Shown: positions 41,657 to 51,083, counted from the stretch's first letter. The stretch is 64,000 nucleotides of DNA from Collinsella aerofaciens (GCF_028209885.1 NZ_JAQLEM010000010.1:12388-76387); one strand, 5' to 3'. The notes: generated by a model from the letters alone, not told the origin. Made by a program: numbers and translations.

Positions 41657-43684
41657 ATGGAACAAAAGGCCAAGGAGGCAGCCTCGCACGCTGCGATTCC
41701 TGTGAGCATCTCGGCGATGCTCGTCACGCTGGGCGTGGTGTACGGCGATATCGGCACCAGCCCTATGTATGTAACCAAGGCGCTCGTTGCCGGCAACGGC
41801 GGCATCGGAAGCGTCACGGAGGAGTTCGTGCTCGGCGCGCTCTCCCTTGTCGTGTGGACGGTCACGCTGCTGACCACCATCAAGTATGTGCTCATCTCGC
41901 TGCGCGCCGATAACCATGGTGAGGGCGGCATCTTTGCCCTGTACAGCCTGGTCAAGCGCTGCGGCAAGTGGCTCATCATCCCCGCCATGCTGGGTGGCGC
42001 CGCGCTGCTCGCCGACGGCATCCTGACACCTGCCGTTACCGTTACCACGGCCATCGAGGGCCTGCGCACCATCCCGGCGGTCCATGCCGTGCTGGGCGAT
42101 GACCAGGGTCGCGTCGTCGCCATTACGCTCGCCATCATCATCGTGCTCTTCTTGGTACAGCGCATCGGTACGGCCAAGATCGGTCACGCCTTTGGCCCCA
42201 TCATGACGCTGTGGTTCCTGTTCCTGGGCGGCACGGGTCTGTTCTTTGTTTTCCAGCACCCCGCCGTGCTGCTGTGCCTCAACCCGGTGCGCGGCATCGC
42301 CTTTTTGCTGAGCCCCAACAACCACGCGGGCATCATGATTCTGGGCAGTTGCTTCCTCGCCACCACCGGTGCCGAGGCGCTCTACTCCGACATGGGCCAC
42401 GTCGGCCGCGGCAACATCTACGCTACCTGGCCGTTCGTTAAGTGCTGCCTGCTGCTTTCCTATATGGGCCAGGGCGCTTGGCTTATGAACAACGCTGCCA
42501 ACCCCGAGCTCATGGGCATTGCCGACCTCAACCCGTTCTACCAGATGCTCGCCCCGGGCCTGCGCCCGTTTGCCGTAGGCCTTTCCACCGTCGCGGCCAT
42601 CATTGCCTCGCAGGCGCTCATCACCGGCGCATTCTCGCTGGTGTCCGAGGCCAGCCGTCTGGACCTCATGCCGCACATGCAGGTCTTCTACCCTGCCGAG
42701 ACCAAGGGCCAGCTCTACATCCCCATGGTCAACAACGTCATGCTTGTCGGCTGCGTCATCGTGGTGCTGCTGTTCCAGAACTCGGCGCATATGGAAGCCG
42801 CCTACGGCCTTGCCATTACGCTGACTATGATGTGCACCACGCTGCTGCTCTTCTTCTACCTGCACGAGGAGCGCAAGCTCAAGGTTGCTCCGTGGATCTT
42901 CGCGGCCTTCTTCCTTTTGCTCGAAGGCTTCTTCTTCGTGAGCTCGCTCACCAAGTTCTTCCACGGCGGCTATTTCACCATCCTCATGGCTGCACTCATC
43001 ATGGGCATTATGGTGTGCTGGTACAACGGCACGGCGGTCGAGCAGCGCCAGTTTACGCTGCTGCCGCTGCGCAGCTACCTGCCGCAGCTCAAGCGCCTGC
43101 GCGACGACGACCGTTACGAGCGCATGAGTGACAACGTCGTGTACCTGACCAAGGACACCCATACCGACTACATCGACCGCGATATCGTCTATTCGATCTT
43201 GGACAAGCATCCCAAGCGTGCCCGCGCCTGGTGGTTCGTGAATGTCGAGACCATGGACGAACCGCACACCTTTGCCTATTCGGTCGAGACGTTCGGCACC
43301 GACTACGTGTTCCGCGTGCACCTGTACCTGGGCTACAAGATCAACCAGCGCGTCAATGCCTACCTGCGTCAGGTTGTTCAGGACCTGGCTGCCACCGGCG
43401 AGCTGCCGCCGCAGACGCATGACTACTCGGTCTACAAGGATCCGGGTAACATCGGCACGTTCAAGTTCGTCCTGATCCGTAAGCTTCTGGCGCCCGAAAG
43501 CGATGTGGAGCCCAGCGAGCGTACGGCCATCACGCTCAAGTACATCATTCGCCGCGCCGCCGGCACGCCCGCGCGTTGGTACGGCCTGGAGAACTCCAAC
43601 GTGAGCTTTGAGTACGTGCCGCTGTTCACCAAGTTCAAGGCCGTGAACAAGATGCAACGCCTGGCTCCCAACGAGCGGCCGTAG
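41657..43684 (+). CDS. kup: Kup-family potassium uptake protein
   Basis: A 675-residue transporter with about twelve N-terminal membrane helices and a cytoplasmic C-terminal domain. Family motifs include GVVYGDIGTSPMYV (27-40), NHGEGGIFALYSLV and TGAEALYSDMGHVG. It imports K+, usually with protons. The ATG at 41657 follows GGGAGG. Downstream lie a small membrane protein and a KdpDE-like two-component system on the same strand, suggesting K+-responsive control of a Kup carrier instead of the usual KdpFABC pump. Confidence 0.95.
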   Translation: MEQKAKEAASHAAIPVSISAMLVTLGVVYGDIGTSPMYVTKALVAGNGGIGSVTEEFVLGALSLVVWTVTLLTTIKYVLISLRADNHGEGGIFALYSLVKRCGKWLIIPAMLGGAALLADGILTPAVTVTTAIEGLRTIPAVHAVLGDDQGRVVAITLAIIIVLFLVQRIGTAKIGHAFGPIMTLWFLFLGGTGLFFVFQHPAVLLCLNPVRGIAFLLSPNNHAGIMILGSCFLATTGAEALYSDMGHVGRGNIYATWPFVKCCLLLSYMGQGAWLMNNAANPELMGIADLNPFYQMLAPGLRPFAVGLSTVAAIIASQALITGAFSLVSEASRLDLMPHMQVFYPAETKGQLYIPMVNNVMLVGCVIVVLLFQNSAHMEAAYGLAITLTMMCTTLLLFFYLHEERKLKVAPWIFAAFFLLLEGFFFVSSLTKFFHGGYFTILMAALIMGIMVCWYNGTAVEQRQFTLLPLRSYLPQLKRLRDDDRYERMSDNVVYLTKDTHTDYIDRDIVYSILDKHPKRARAWWFVNVETMDEPHTFAYSVETFGTDYVFRVHLYLGYKINQRVNAYLRQVVQDLAATGELPPQTHDYSVYKDPGNIGTFKFVLIRKLLAPESDVEPSERTAITLKYIIRRAAGTPARWYGLENSNVSFEYVPLFTKFKAVNKMQRLAPNERP

Positions 43685-43744
43685 ACGTCGGCGGCTACAC
43701 GGAGTTGGTTTTTGATGGATAAGCATGAGGCCGGGGAGGTAAAC

Positions 43745-43939
43745 ATGGATACAAAGGCGCTCGATGGCCGTGAGGCGGTGGTCGAAATGGTGCGTGAGGC
43801 GCGCGTCGACGCCGCCGAAGATCGGTTCTTTACGAATCGTGCCAACATGGACATGGCCGACCGCGTGATCTCGATCGTGGCACTGGTATTTGGAGCGGTG
43901 TGCGTGTGTGCCCTGCTCGCGCACGTGCTGTTTGTCTAG
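43745..43939 (+). CDS. Small single-pass membrane protein between kup and kdpD
   Basis: A 64-residue protein with a charged N-terminal half and one C-terminal transmembrane helix (about 42-62, VISIVALVFGAVCVCALLAHV). It has a very strong Shine-Dalgarno, GGGGAGG at 43733-43739; an in-frame ATG at 43715 is less well placed. It could modulate Kup or the kinase, as small proteins do in other transport systems. No family recognised. Confidence 0.7.
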   Translation: MDTKALDGREAVVEMVREARVDAAEDRFFTNRANMDMADRVISIVALVFGAVCVCALLAHVLFV

Positions 43940-43984
43940 CGACCGCCGGTTGCAAAGGCTATACACTTGGAACCACCACAAGGG

Positions 43985-44023
43985 AAACCACCACAAAGGT
44001 GCCTGTCCCTTTGTGGTGGTTTT
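43985..44023. repeat. Palindromic repeat family B, copy 4
   Basis: AAACCACCACAAAGG...CCTTTGTGGTGGTTT with core TGCCTGTC. An extra half-arm, AACCACCACAAGGG, precedes it at 43971. Confidence 0.9.
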
Positions 44024-44050
44024 TGTTTTTGAGAGAGGGGCGGGACGCTG

Positions 44051-45676
44051 ATGGACGTCCGTACGGACGGCGATATTGCCGATAGCTTTTGGTGGCGGCG
44101 CACAACGCTGACGCGCCGCACTCCTCTGTATGACGCCTGCGTATCGGTGGGGCTGCTGGTCGCGGCGACGATTGTGGGCGCGCTACTCGACCATCCGGGT
44201 CTCGCGCCGAGCATCATGATCGTCTATGTGTTCGCCGTTCAGCTGTGCGCATTCTTTACCTGGAGTCGCCTGTATTGCTTGCTGAGCTCGGCTGCCGCCG
44301 TGGCGCTCTACAACTTTTTGTTTGTCGACCCGCGCTACTCGCTGTCGCTTATCGACCGCGGCTATCCCGGCATGTTCTTCATCATGTTCGTGGTCTCGCT
44401 TGTGTCGAGCTCGATTGCGTTGGCCCTGCGCCGCGCCTTGGCACAGGCTGCCGCCAGCGACCGCCGCACGCATATGGTGCTCGAGACCAACCGCATGCTG
44501 CAGCGGTGCGCCGATCAGCATCAGATCGTTCACGCCATGGCCACGCAGCTGGCGCGTCTTTCGGGCTGTCCGGTCGTGTGGTACAGCGCCGACGCCGAGG
44601 GCGATGACCTGCTGCCGCGTGCGACGTACACAGCCGTGGGCGATGCCGCCCCGGTGCACGAGCCGGCGCCGCAGATGCCGCCGCGGCTCTCGGCGTCCGC
44701 CTATGTGGGAACGCCGCTCGACGCCACGTTTGGCGGCTCGGCGTTTTATGGCATCTACCTGACGGTTCGCACGGGCGACGGCTTCGTGCGCTCGGGCGAC
44801 CCCGGCTCGGTGGTGGGCGTGCTGGCTATCGTTGCCGAGCCCGACGTGCTGACACATGAGGAGCGGACACTTGCCGATGCTATCGTGAGCGAAGGCGAGC
44901 TGGCACTCGATCGCGCCCGCGCCATGGAGGCCCGCGAGGAGGCGGCGGTGCTCGCCAAAAACGAGCAGCTGCGCGCCAACCTGCTGCGCTCCATCTCGCA
45001 CGATCTGCGCACGCCACTTACCAGTATTTCGGGTAATGCCGACGTGCTGCTCGATCAGGGCTCGACCGGCACCGCGGTGCTCGACGCCCAGACGCGCCGC
45101 GGCCTGCTTCTATCCATTCGCTCGGATGCGCTGTGGCTCAACGCCACCGTCGAGAATCTGCTCGCCATCACCAAGCTCGAGGGTGGCGGTATGCGCCTGT
45201 CGACCACGCTCGAGCTCATGGACGATATCGTCGAGGAGGCGCTGCGCCACGTGAACCCTGCCGTGCGCGAGCACGACCTTAAGGTGGTGGCGTGCGACGA
45301 GCCGGCGCTCGTCAACGTCGACGCGCGCCTGATGGTGCAGCTGGTGGTCAATCTGGTGAACAACGCCATCACCTATACGCCCGCAGGCTCGCATATCATG
45401 ATTTCGATTAGCGTCAACGATGGACGCGTGGCGTGCTCGGTGGCCGATGACGGACCGGGCATTGCACCCGAGGATCGCGAGCGCATCTTTGAGTCATTCT
45501 ATACCGCCAACCATGGCCTGGCCGACAGCCACCGTAGTGTGGGCCTGGGGCTTTCGCTCTGCCGCTCCATTGCGCTGGCGCATGGCGGTAGCATAGAGGT
45601 TGCCGCGGCGGACCCGCACGGCTCGGTCTTTACGATTGAGCTTCCCGTCGCCGATGTTTCGTTTGATAAGGAGTAG
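44051..45676 (+). CDS. kdpD: KdpD-like sensor histidine kinase lacking the N-terminal KdpD/Usp region
   Basis: A 541-residue membrane kinase. Four hydrophobic segments of DUF4118 type (about 28-128, with YNFLFVDPRYSLSL at 87-100) are followed by a GAF-like region (about 150-290), a dimerisation domain with SISHDLRTPLTS (His317 phosphorylated) and a GHKL ATPase with NNAITYTPAGS, DDGPGIAPEDRERIFE and GLGLSLCRS. The roughly 370-residue N-terminal KdpD domain and Usp domain of the classic sensor are missing, so it may sense K+ or turgor through the membrane part only. The response regulator gene follows after four bases. No kdpFABC is present. Confidence 0.88.
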   Translation: MDVRTDGDIADSFWWRRTTLTRRTPLYDACVSVGLLVAATIVGALLDHPGLAPSIMIVYVFAVQLCAFFTWSRLYCLLSSAAAVALYNFLFVDPRYSLSLIDRGYPGMFFIMFVVSLVSSSIALALRRALAQAAASDRRTHMVLETNRMLQRCADQHQIVHAMATQLARLSGCPVVWYSADAEGDDLLPRATYTAVGDAAPVHEPAPQMPPRLSASAYVGTPLDATFGGSAFYGIYLTVRTGDGFVRSGDPGSVVGVLAIVAEPDVLTHEERTLADAIVSEGELALDRARAMEAREEAAVLAKNEQLRANLLRSISHDLRTPLTSISGNADVLLDQGSTGTAVLDAQTRRGLLLSIRSDALWLNATVENLLAITKLEGGGMRLSTTLELMDDIVEEALRHVNPAVREHDLKVVACDEPALVNVDARLMVQLVVNLVNNAITYTPAGSHIMISISVNDGRVACSVADDGPGIAPEDRERIFESFYTANHGLADSHRSVGLGLSLCRSIALAHGGSIEVAAADPHGSVFTIELPVADVSFDKE

Positions 45677-45680
45677 CGCT

Positions 45681-46394
45681 GTGCCAAACTCTGCCGTAAA
45701 ACCGCTCATCTTGGTTGTTGAGGACGACCCCGCTGTCCGCAATCTTATTGTTGCCGCGCTCGAGGCGCACGGCTTGCGTCATATGGCCGTGGAGACCGCC
45801 CATGCCGCCATCGCCGCCGCCTCATCGCAGGCGCCGAGCATCGTGCTGCTCGATCTGGGCCTGCCCGATATGGACGGCGTCAAGGTGGTGGAATCGGTGC
45901 GCGCATGGTCGGGTATGCCGATTATTGTGGTCTCGGCGCGCAGCGAGGATGCGGACAAGATTCGCGCGCTCGATGCCGGCGCCGACGACTACCTGACCAA
46001 GCCGTTTTCGGTCGAGGAGCTGCTCGCGCGCATTCGCACGACGCTCAGACGCCTTTCGTATGCGCAAACGGGCGGTGTTTCCTCTGAGGGCTCGTTCGAT
46101 GCCGGTGAGCTGCATATCGATTTTGATGCCGGCATCGCCACGATGGATGGCGAGGAGCTGCATCTGACGCCGATTGAGTACAAATTGTTATGCCTGCTAG
46201 CGCACAACGCCGACAAGGTGCTGACGCACCAGTTTATCCTGCACGAGATTTGGGGCACGGCAACCAAGAGCGACCTGGCGAGCCTGCGTGTCTTTATGGG
46301 CACGCTGCGTAAGAAGATTGAGTCCGACCCCGCGCATCCGCGCTATATCCAAACGCACGTGGGTATCGGTTACCGATTGGTCACCCAAGGCTAG
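45681..46394 (+). CDS. kdpE: KdpE-like OmpR-family response regulator
   Basis: A 237-residue regulator: receiver domain with acidic pocket EDD (14-16), phosphoacceptor Asp58 in LLDLGLPDMDG, and the lysine in YLTKPFSVEELLARI, then an OmpR-type winged helix with LTPIEYKLLCLLAHNADKVL and the recognition-helix region LRVFMGTLRKKIE. GTG at 45681 has AAGGAG at seven bases. Co-transcribed with the kinase; probable target is kup, about 4 kb upstream. Confidence 0.92.
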   Translation: MPNSAVKPLILVVEDDPAVRNLIVAALEAHGLRHMAVETAHAAIAAASSQAPSIVLLDLGLPDMDGVKVVESVRAWSGMPIIVVSARSEDADKIRALDAGADDYLTKPFSVEELLARIRTTLRRLSYAQTGGVSSEGSFDAGELHIDFDAGIATMDGEELHLTPIEYKLLCLLAHNADKVLTHQFILHEIWGTATKSDLASLRVFMGTLRKKIESDPAHPRYIQTHVGIGYRLVTQG

Positions 46395-46418
46395 ATCGCC
46401 AACCACCATCCCAATATG

Positions 46419-46485
46419 AGTTGCGGTGAAATACGGTCTAAATTTGCCTAATTCCAGGCAAAACAGTCCGTATTCCACCGCAACT
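46419..46485. repeat. Palindromic repeat family E, copy 2
   Basis: AGTTGCGGTGAAATACGG and TCCGTATTCCACCGCAACT, located between the convergent kdpE and rlmKL genes. Confidence 0.9.
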
Positions 46486-46489
46486 TTGT

Positions 46490-49057
46490 TTATTTGCCTT
46501 TGGGCTTGCTGGCGTAGAACTTCTTCTTTTTGGACTTGCCGGCAGGGGAGGGTTTGCCGGCAAAGTTGGACCTGCCGTTGCCGGCCTGCGCGTGCGTGGG
46601 CACTGCCGCGCGAGGCTTGCGGACCTCGGGGTTGCGCAGCTCCTCGACACGCTCGGCAATCTCCTCGGCGCTAAAGCCGACCTCGGCCATGGCGTCCTCG
46701 ATGGGCAGGCGGCGCACGATGTAGCAGTGGTGCACCTTCTGGTTGCGCGCGAAGTCCTCGGGGATGGTCTGCGCCGTAATGTCCTCCAACACGACGCCCG
46801 CGCGCGCGAGCTTGCGCGTCTCGGGGCGGAAGCCGCGCAGGTTGCAGCTAAAGATGGCGTGGCCGCCCTGTGCGAGCAGGCGCGATACGCCGGCCAAAAG
46901 CTCAACATGGTCGCGCTGGACATCCCAGGTGCGGCGGCCCATCTTGGATGAGTTCGAGAACGTGGGCGGGTCGACAAAGATCAGGTCCCAGCGGTTGCGC
47001 GTCTGGCGCTGGTCGCGAATCCAGGCAAGCACGTCGTCGCGCACAAAATGATGCTGCGGACCAACAAAGCCGTTCTGGCGCATATTGCGCTCGGCCCAGT
47101 CCAGGTAGGTGTTGGAAAGGTCGACTGTCACGGTTTCCTCGACGCCGCCGTCGGCCGCATAGCAGGTGGCGGTGCCGGTGTAGGCGAACAGGTTGAGGAA
47201 GCGGCGTGCCTGTTTGGCGTGCTCGCGCACCAGGTTGCGGGTGACGCGGTGATCCAAGAAGATGCCCACATCCAGGTAGTCATCAAAGTTGACGGCAAAG
47301 GTGAGTCCGCCCTCTTCGATGAGCGGCAGGCGACGGCGCGCGATGTTGGCGCGCTCGCCCGAGCCGCCCTTGCCGGCGCCCTGCTTGCCGTACTGCGAGC
47401 CGCCGCGCGAACGCATGCGGGCCTTGGCGTGCACATGCTCGGCGGGAACATCTAGGATGCGCGGCGCGATGGCCAAAATGTCGAGCATGCGGGCCTGGGC
47501 TAGCGCGGGGTCGATGGTCTTGGGCGCGGCGTATTCGGCGATGACGAGCCAGCGGCCCGGCGTCTGCGGGCAACCCTCGTACAGGTCGATGGCGGCGGAG
47601 TAATCGGGCAGGTCGGCATCGTAGACGCGGTAGCAGCTCACGCCCTCGCGCTTTGCCCACTTGCGGCGCAGGCGGGCATTCTTGCGCAGGCGGTTGGCGA
47701 ACTGCTCGGACTCGGGAATGAGCACGGGCAACGGCTTGCCGTCACCCAGGTCGAGCGTGGCGGCAGGTTCGGGCATGGAGGAAGCGGCGGCTTTGTCGTT
47801 GGCTTCGTTGGCATCCGCAACCTCGGCCTCGGCATCCGCACTGGTCGCAGCCTCAAACGCTGCGGCGGCGTGGTCGAGCGAGGGCCAAACCTCAATAGTT
47901 GCCTCTTCGTTATTGGGCATGATGGCGATGGAGCGCGCGGGCTCGGCATGGAGCGCGCGGGCCATAAGGCCATCGCGGGTGAGCGCGGCGACCGGCGCGG
48001 CGGTAAGCTCGGGCGCGCGGCGCAGCTCGCCGATGAGTGTCATGGCGTCGTGCATGAGCGAAAGCGGGGTCTCGGTGGTGTCCGCGACCACGGCGGCGCC
48101 GGCGACAGCGCCCACATGGTCCAGCACGGTGGCGGGCTTGGCGGCGCAAAAGTCGACAAAGCGCTTGTAGCCGGCGCACTTGACCATGCGCTCGGCAGTC
48201 TTGCGGGCGGTGGGGTCAATGTCCATGGCCACGATGCGCGCCTGGCGCTCGCGCGCTGCCGCCTCGCGCTCGCGCGCCTCGGCAAGCAGCTGCTCCCACA
48301 GAGCGGCGTCGTGCAGCTGCCAGCCCTCAAAGCCCCAGCGCTCGCGTGCGGCGCCCGGGGCGCGGTCGGTCAGAATGTTCACGGCTTCCAGCAACAGGCC
48401 GCCGCCGGCGCACGAGGCATCGATTAGCGTGGGAAGGGCTTCATTCTCGTAATCGTCGGCCGTCAACTCGCGCTCGCACAGTGCGGTCCAGCCGACCTGC
48501 GCCAGCACCAGGGCGGCGTAGTCGGGGCGCAACACGTGCGCACCCTCGCCGGCACGGGTCGCCGCGGGCGGCAGGCGCTTGAACAGTGGGTCGCCCGAAA
48601 GGTCCAGGCTGATGCTCGCGCGGCGCTGGCGCAGCGAAAGCAACAGGTGAACGTCGGGATCGGCAGCGTCGACATCGGCGCGACGGCCCGTGGTCTCGGC
48701 CAGACGGTCGCACAGCGCGTCCTTGGCGCGCAGGGCCGAGAAGCGCGTGTTGCGCAGCTGCTCGGTCACGCCGCGGGCGGTGATGGCAATGGTGGCGCCG
48801 GGGCGGACGATGTTCTCCCAGGCGATGTCGTAAACGCTATCGTACAGCTCATCGGCATCCTGCGCCTCAAAGCGCCCGAGCACCGCAAACACGCGGCTCG
48901 CTAGGCGTGACCACAGACAGGCGCGGTAGCCTTCTTCGAGCTCGCCCTCAAACGTGGCGCGGCCCTTCAGCCGGCGAACATGCGAAAGCCCGAGGCGTTT
49001 AAGCTCATCGGCGAGTGCGGACTCAAAGCCTTCGGGGCAGCTTGCGTAAAATTCCAT
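46490..49057 (-). CDS. rlmKL: RlmKL-type 23S rRNA methyltransferase with degenerate RlmL half
   Basis: An 855-residue fusion like E. coli RlmKL. It has an N-terminal THUMP region (about 40-155), an RlmL-type Rossmann domain (about 170-390), then RlmK (about 440-800), which makes m7G2069. RlmK looks intact: YRVYDADLPDYSAAIDLY, FLDHRVTRNLV, LNLFAYTGTAT, FVDPPTFSNSSKMG. The RlmL half looks inactive: the SAM loop that reads DPMCGSGT in E. coli is here D213-A-S-C-A-G-G-G, and no NPPY catalytic motif is found where expected. An Ala/Glu-rich insertion follows near 400-425. AGAGAGG precedes the ATG. Confidence 0.88.
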   Translation of the reverse strand: MEFYASCPEGFESALADELKRLGLSHVRRLKGRATFEGELEEGYRACLWSRLASRVFAVLGRFEAQDADELYDSVYDIAWENIVRPGATIAITARGVTEQLRNTRFSALRAKDALCDRLAETTGRRADVDAADPDVHLLLSLRQRRASISLDLSGDPLFKRLPPAATRAGEGAHVLRPDYAALVLAQVGWTALCERELTADDYENEALPTLIDASCAGGGLLLEAVNILTDRAPGAARERWGFEGWQLHDAALWEQLLAEAREREAAARERQARIVAMDIDPTARKTAERMVKCAGYKRFVDFCAAKPATVLDHVGAVAGAAVVADTTETPLSLMHDAMTLIGELRRAPELTAAPVAALTRDGLMARALHAEPARSIAIMPNNEEATIEVWPSLDHAAAAFEAATSADAEAEVADANEANDKAAASSMPEPAATLDLGDGKPLPVLIPESEQFANRLRKNARLRRKWAKREGVSCYRVYDADLPDYSAAIDLYEGCPQTPGRWLVIAEYAAPKTIDPALAQARMLDILAIAPRILDVPAEHVHAKARMRSRGGSQYGKQGAGKGGSGERANIARRRLPLIEEGGLTFAVNFDDYLDVGIFLDHRVTRNLVREHAKQARRFLNLFAYTGTATCYAADGGVEETVTVDLSNTYLDWAERNMRQNGFVGPQHHFVRDDVLAWIRDQRQTRNRWDLIFVDPPTFSNSSKMGRRTWDVQRDHVELLAGVSRLLAQGGHAIFSCNLRGFRPETRKLARAGVVLEDITAQTIPEDFARNQKVHHCYIVRRLPIEDAMAEVGFSAEEIAERVEELRNPEVRKPRAAVPTHAQAGNGRSNFAGKPSPAGKSKKKKFYASKPKGK

Positions 49058-49132
49058 GGGTGACCTCTCTGGTTGCGTCGCTCCATTATATGATGGATGC
49101 TTCGTTTGCCCTTATCCTCGAAAGGAACCCAT

Positions 49133-49960
49133 ATGATTGATGCGTGCCCCGATTCCGCCGTGCTCTTTTTTGACGTGGACGGCACGCTGACGTCGTTCGA
49201 TCCCGACAACATGACCGACAAGGACTTTTCGGCGGTTCGCCCCTCGCAGGCGGTCGTCGAGGCGTTTCATCGTCTGCGCGACGCGGGACACAAGGCGTTT
49301 ATCTGCACGGGTCGCCCCCTGTGGCTCATCGCCGATAGCTTGCGTGCGCTCGACCCTGCGGGCGTCGTTGCCATGGCGGGCGCCACGCTCGAGGTCGAGG
49401 GCCGCGTGGTGTATGAGGACTGCTTTGACGAAGACATTGTTGAGGAGCTTGCACGCCGTATGGCCGCGGCAGGGATTGAGGCCTTTTTCGAGACCAACGT
49501 GGCTACTTTTGCCCTGGAACCCGCGGGCGATGAGCAGTCGTCTCTGATCGGTACTTCTGTGGTGCACAGCGCCGAGGAAATGCGCGTCGACGGCCGTCTG
49601 CGCGTAGGCAAGGTGTGCCTCAACGCGCCCAGCTTGGCGCGCGTAGATAACGGTGACGGCTTTATCGATTGCGAGTTTGAGCTGTGCAACACCGGTGGTC
49701 AGAATCGCGAGCTGAGTCCCAGGGGCATTGACAAGGGCGTGGGCGTGGCGCGAGCGCTGGCGTATCTGGACCGCGAGGGAAATGCGCGCACCTTTGGCTT
49801 CGGCGATTCGGGCAACGACCTGGGCATGCTCGCCGCCGTCGAGACAGCCGTGGCCATGGGTAACGCCATGCCCGAGGTCAAAGCAGTCGCCGACTACGTG
49901 ACCGACGATGTCGCACACGACGGCACCGTCACAGCGATGCAGCATTTCGGCCTCATCTAA
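49133..49960 (+). CDS. Cof-type HAD-superfamily hydrolase
   Basis: A 275-residue type IIB HAD phosphatase. The nucleophile motif FFDVDGTLTSF lies at 12-22, the second motif CTGRP near 65, the cap in the middle, and the late GFGDSGNDLGML near 222 binds magnesium. Such enzymes dephosphorylate sugar phosphates, FMN or PLP. The ATG at 49133 follows AAAGGAAC. It is divergent from rlmKL. Substrate unknown. Confidence 0.88.
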   Translation: MIDACPDSAVLFFDVDGTLTSFDPDNMTDKDFSAVRPSQAVVEAFHRLRDAGHKAFICTGRPLWLIADSLRALDPAGVVAMAGATLEVEGRVVYEDCFDEDIVEELARRMAAAGIEAFFETNVATFALEPAGDEQSSLIGTSVVHSAEEMRVDGRLRVGKVCLNAPSLARVDNGDGFIDCEFELCNTGGQNRELSPRGIDKGVGVARALAYLDREGNARTFGFGDSGNDLGMLAAVETAVAMGNAMPEVKAVADYVTDDVAHDGTVTAMQHFGLI

Positions 49961-50153
49961 TGAATCCCGCGTTCTGACGTTTGCTCAAACTGCGACTCTT
50001 TGCTTTTGCATGCTCAATCGATTTATCAATCCAAACACTGAGGTGTTTATACCGTTCGCCGAGAAGATAAAAAACCGCAGCTCACGCCTTGATAAACGTA
50101 GGTAAAGTGTTTAGCAGTTTAACGCCCATGTGCAAGCGAAAGGAATCAGGCAG

Positions 50154-50858
50154 ATGGCAATCAAGGTGTTCGCTGACGGTGCAAACCTCGAGGGCATGCT
50201 CGACATGTACGAGAACGGCAACGTTCAGGGTTTCACGACCAACCCGTCCCTTATGAAGAAGGGCGGCGTGACGGATTACCGCGCGTTTGCCAAGGAGGTC
50301 CTGACCCATATCACCGATGTATCCGTGTCGTTTGAGGTCTTTGCCGACGACGTCGAGACCATGGAGGTCGAGGCGCGCGAGATCGCTACCTGGGCCGAGA
50401 ACGTCTACGTCAAGATTCCGTGCGTGACCACCAAGGGCGAGTCCACCGCCGAGCTGGTTCGCAAGCTTTCCGCCGACGGCATCAAGGTCAACGTCACCAC
50501 TATCTTTACGCCTGCGCAGGTCGATGAGATGGTCGAGGCCGTTGACGCCGAGACGCCGTCCATCATCTCGCTCTTTGCCGGCCGCATCGCCGACACCGGC
50601 GTCGATCCCATTCCGTTTATGACGGAGTCGGTCAAGAAGGCCGCCGCCAAGCCCAACTGTGAGGTCCTGTGGGCGTCCACGCGCGAGCTCATCAACATTT
50701 ACCAGGCCGAGGCCTGCGGTTGCCAGATCATCACGGTGCCCAACAGCATCCTGGCCAAGCGCAAGAACATCGGTCGCGACCCGTACGAGGTCTCGCTCGA
50801 CACCGTCCGCGGCTTTGCCGAGGATATCGCCTCGCTCGGCTTCCATATCCTGCCGTAA
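50154..50858 (+). CDS. Transaldolase-family protein (FSA/TalC-like)
   Basis: A 234-residue Schiff-base aldolase of the small transaldolase group. Landmarks are TTNPSLMKK (28-36), the lysine in YVKIPCVTT (near 84), and ISLFAGRIADTG (near 141). Small transaldolases move dihydroxyacetone units between sugar phosphates in the pentose-phosphate route, or cleave fructose-6-phosphate; which applies cannot be told here. The ATG at 50154 has AAAGGA upstream. A nested hairpin and terminator follow. Confidence 0.88.
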   Translation: MAIKVFADGANLEGMLDMYENGNVQGFTTNPSLMKKGGVTDYRAFAKEVLTHITDVSVSFEVFADDVETMEVEAREIATWAENVYVKIPCVTTKGESTAELVRKLSADGIKVNVTTIFTPAQVDEMVEAVDAETPSIISLFAGRIADTGVDPIPFMTESVKKAAAKPNCEVLWASTRELINIYQAEACGCQIITVPNSILAKRKNIGRDPYEVSLDTVRGFAEDIASLGFHILP

Positions 50859-50862
50859 GCAA

Positions 50863-51069
50863 GGGTACCCCCTGTAGCGACGTGCAAAATTGAGAGTATT
50901 CAGCAAGGTAAAGGTCTTTATCAGTTAACCGAAGCACGGAACAGCCCCCGTTATGGCTCTGACGACGCTAAAACGGGGGCTGTTTTTTGCTTTTTCGTCT
51001 CTGAGGGGCGTTCGGAACGGTGGAATTTGCAGAATACTCGCGATTTTGCACATCGCTACAGGGGGTACC
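50863..51069. repeat. Long inverted repeat enclosing a terminator between tal and tex
   Basis: GGTACCCCCTGTAGCGA... (50863-50905) pairs with ...TCGCTACAGGGGGTACC (51027-51069) at about 38 of 43 positions. The arms include GAGTATTC and TGCAAAAT, shared with the diverged copy at 27112. Confidence 0.85.
50941..50988 (+). terminator. Transaldolase terminator inside the long inverted repeat
   Basis: ACAGCCCCCGTT and AACGGGGGCTGT form a strong stem followed by TTTTT. Confidence 0.88.
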
Positions 51070-51083
51070 TTTGCTTTGGCGGT

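Noticed and set aside
43712..43744. Longer start for the small kup-linked membrane protein
   Set aside because: A TTG at 43712 and an ATG at 43715 are in frame, but the GGGGAGG at 43733-43739 is ideally placed only for the ATG at 43745.
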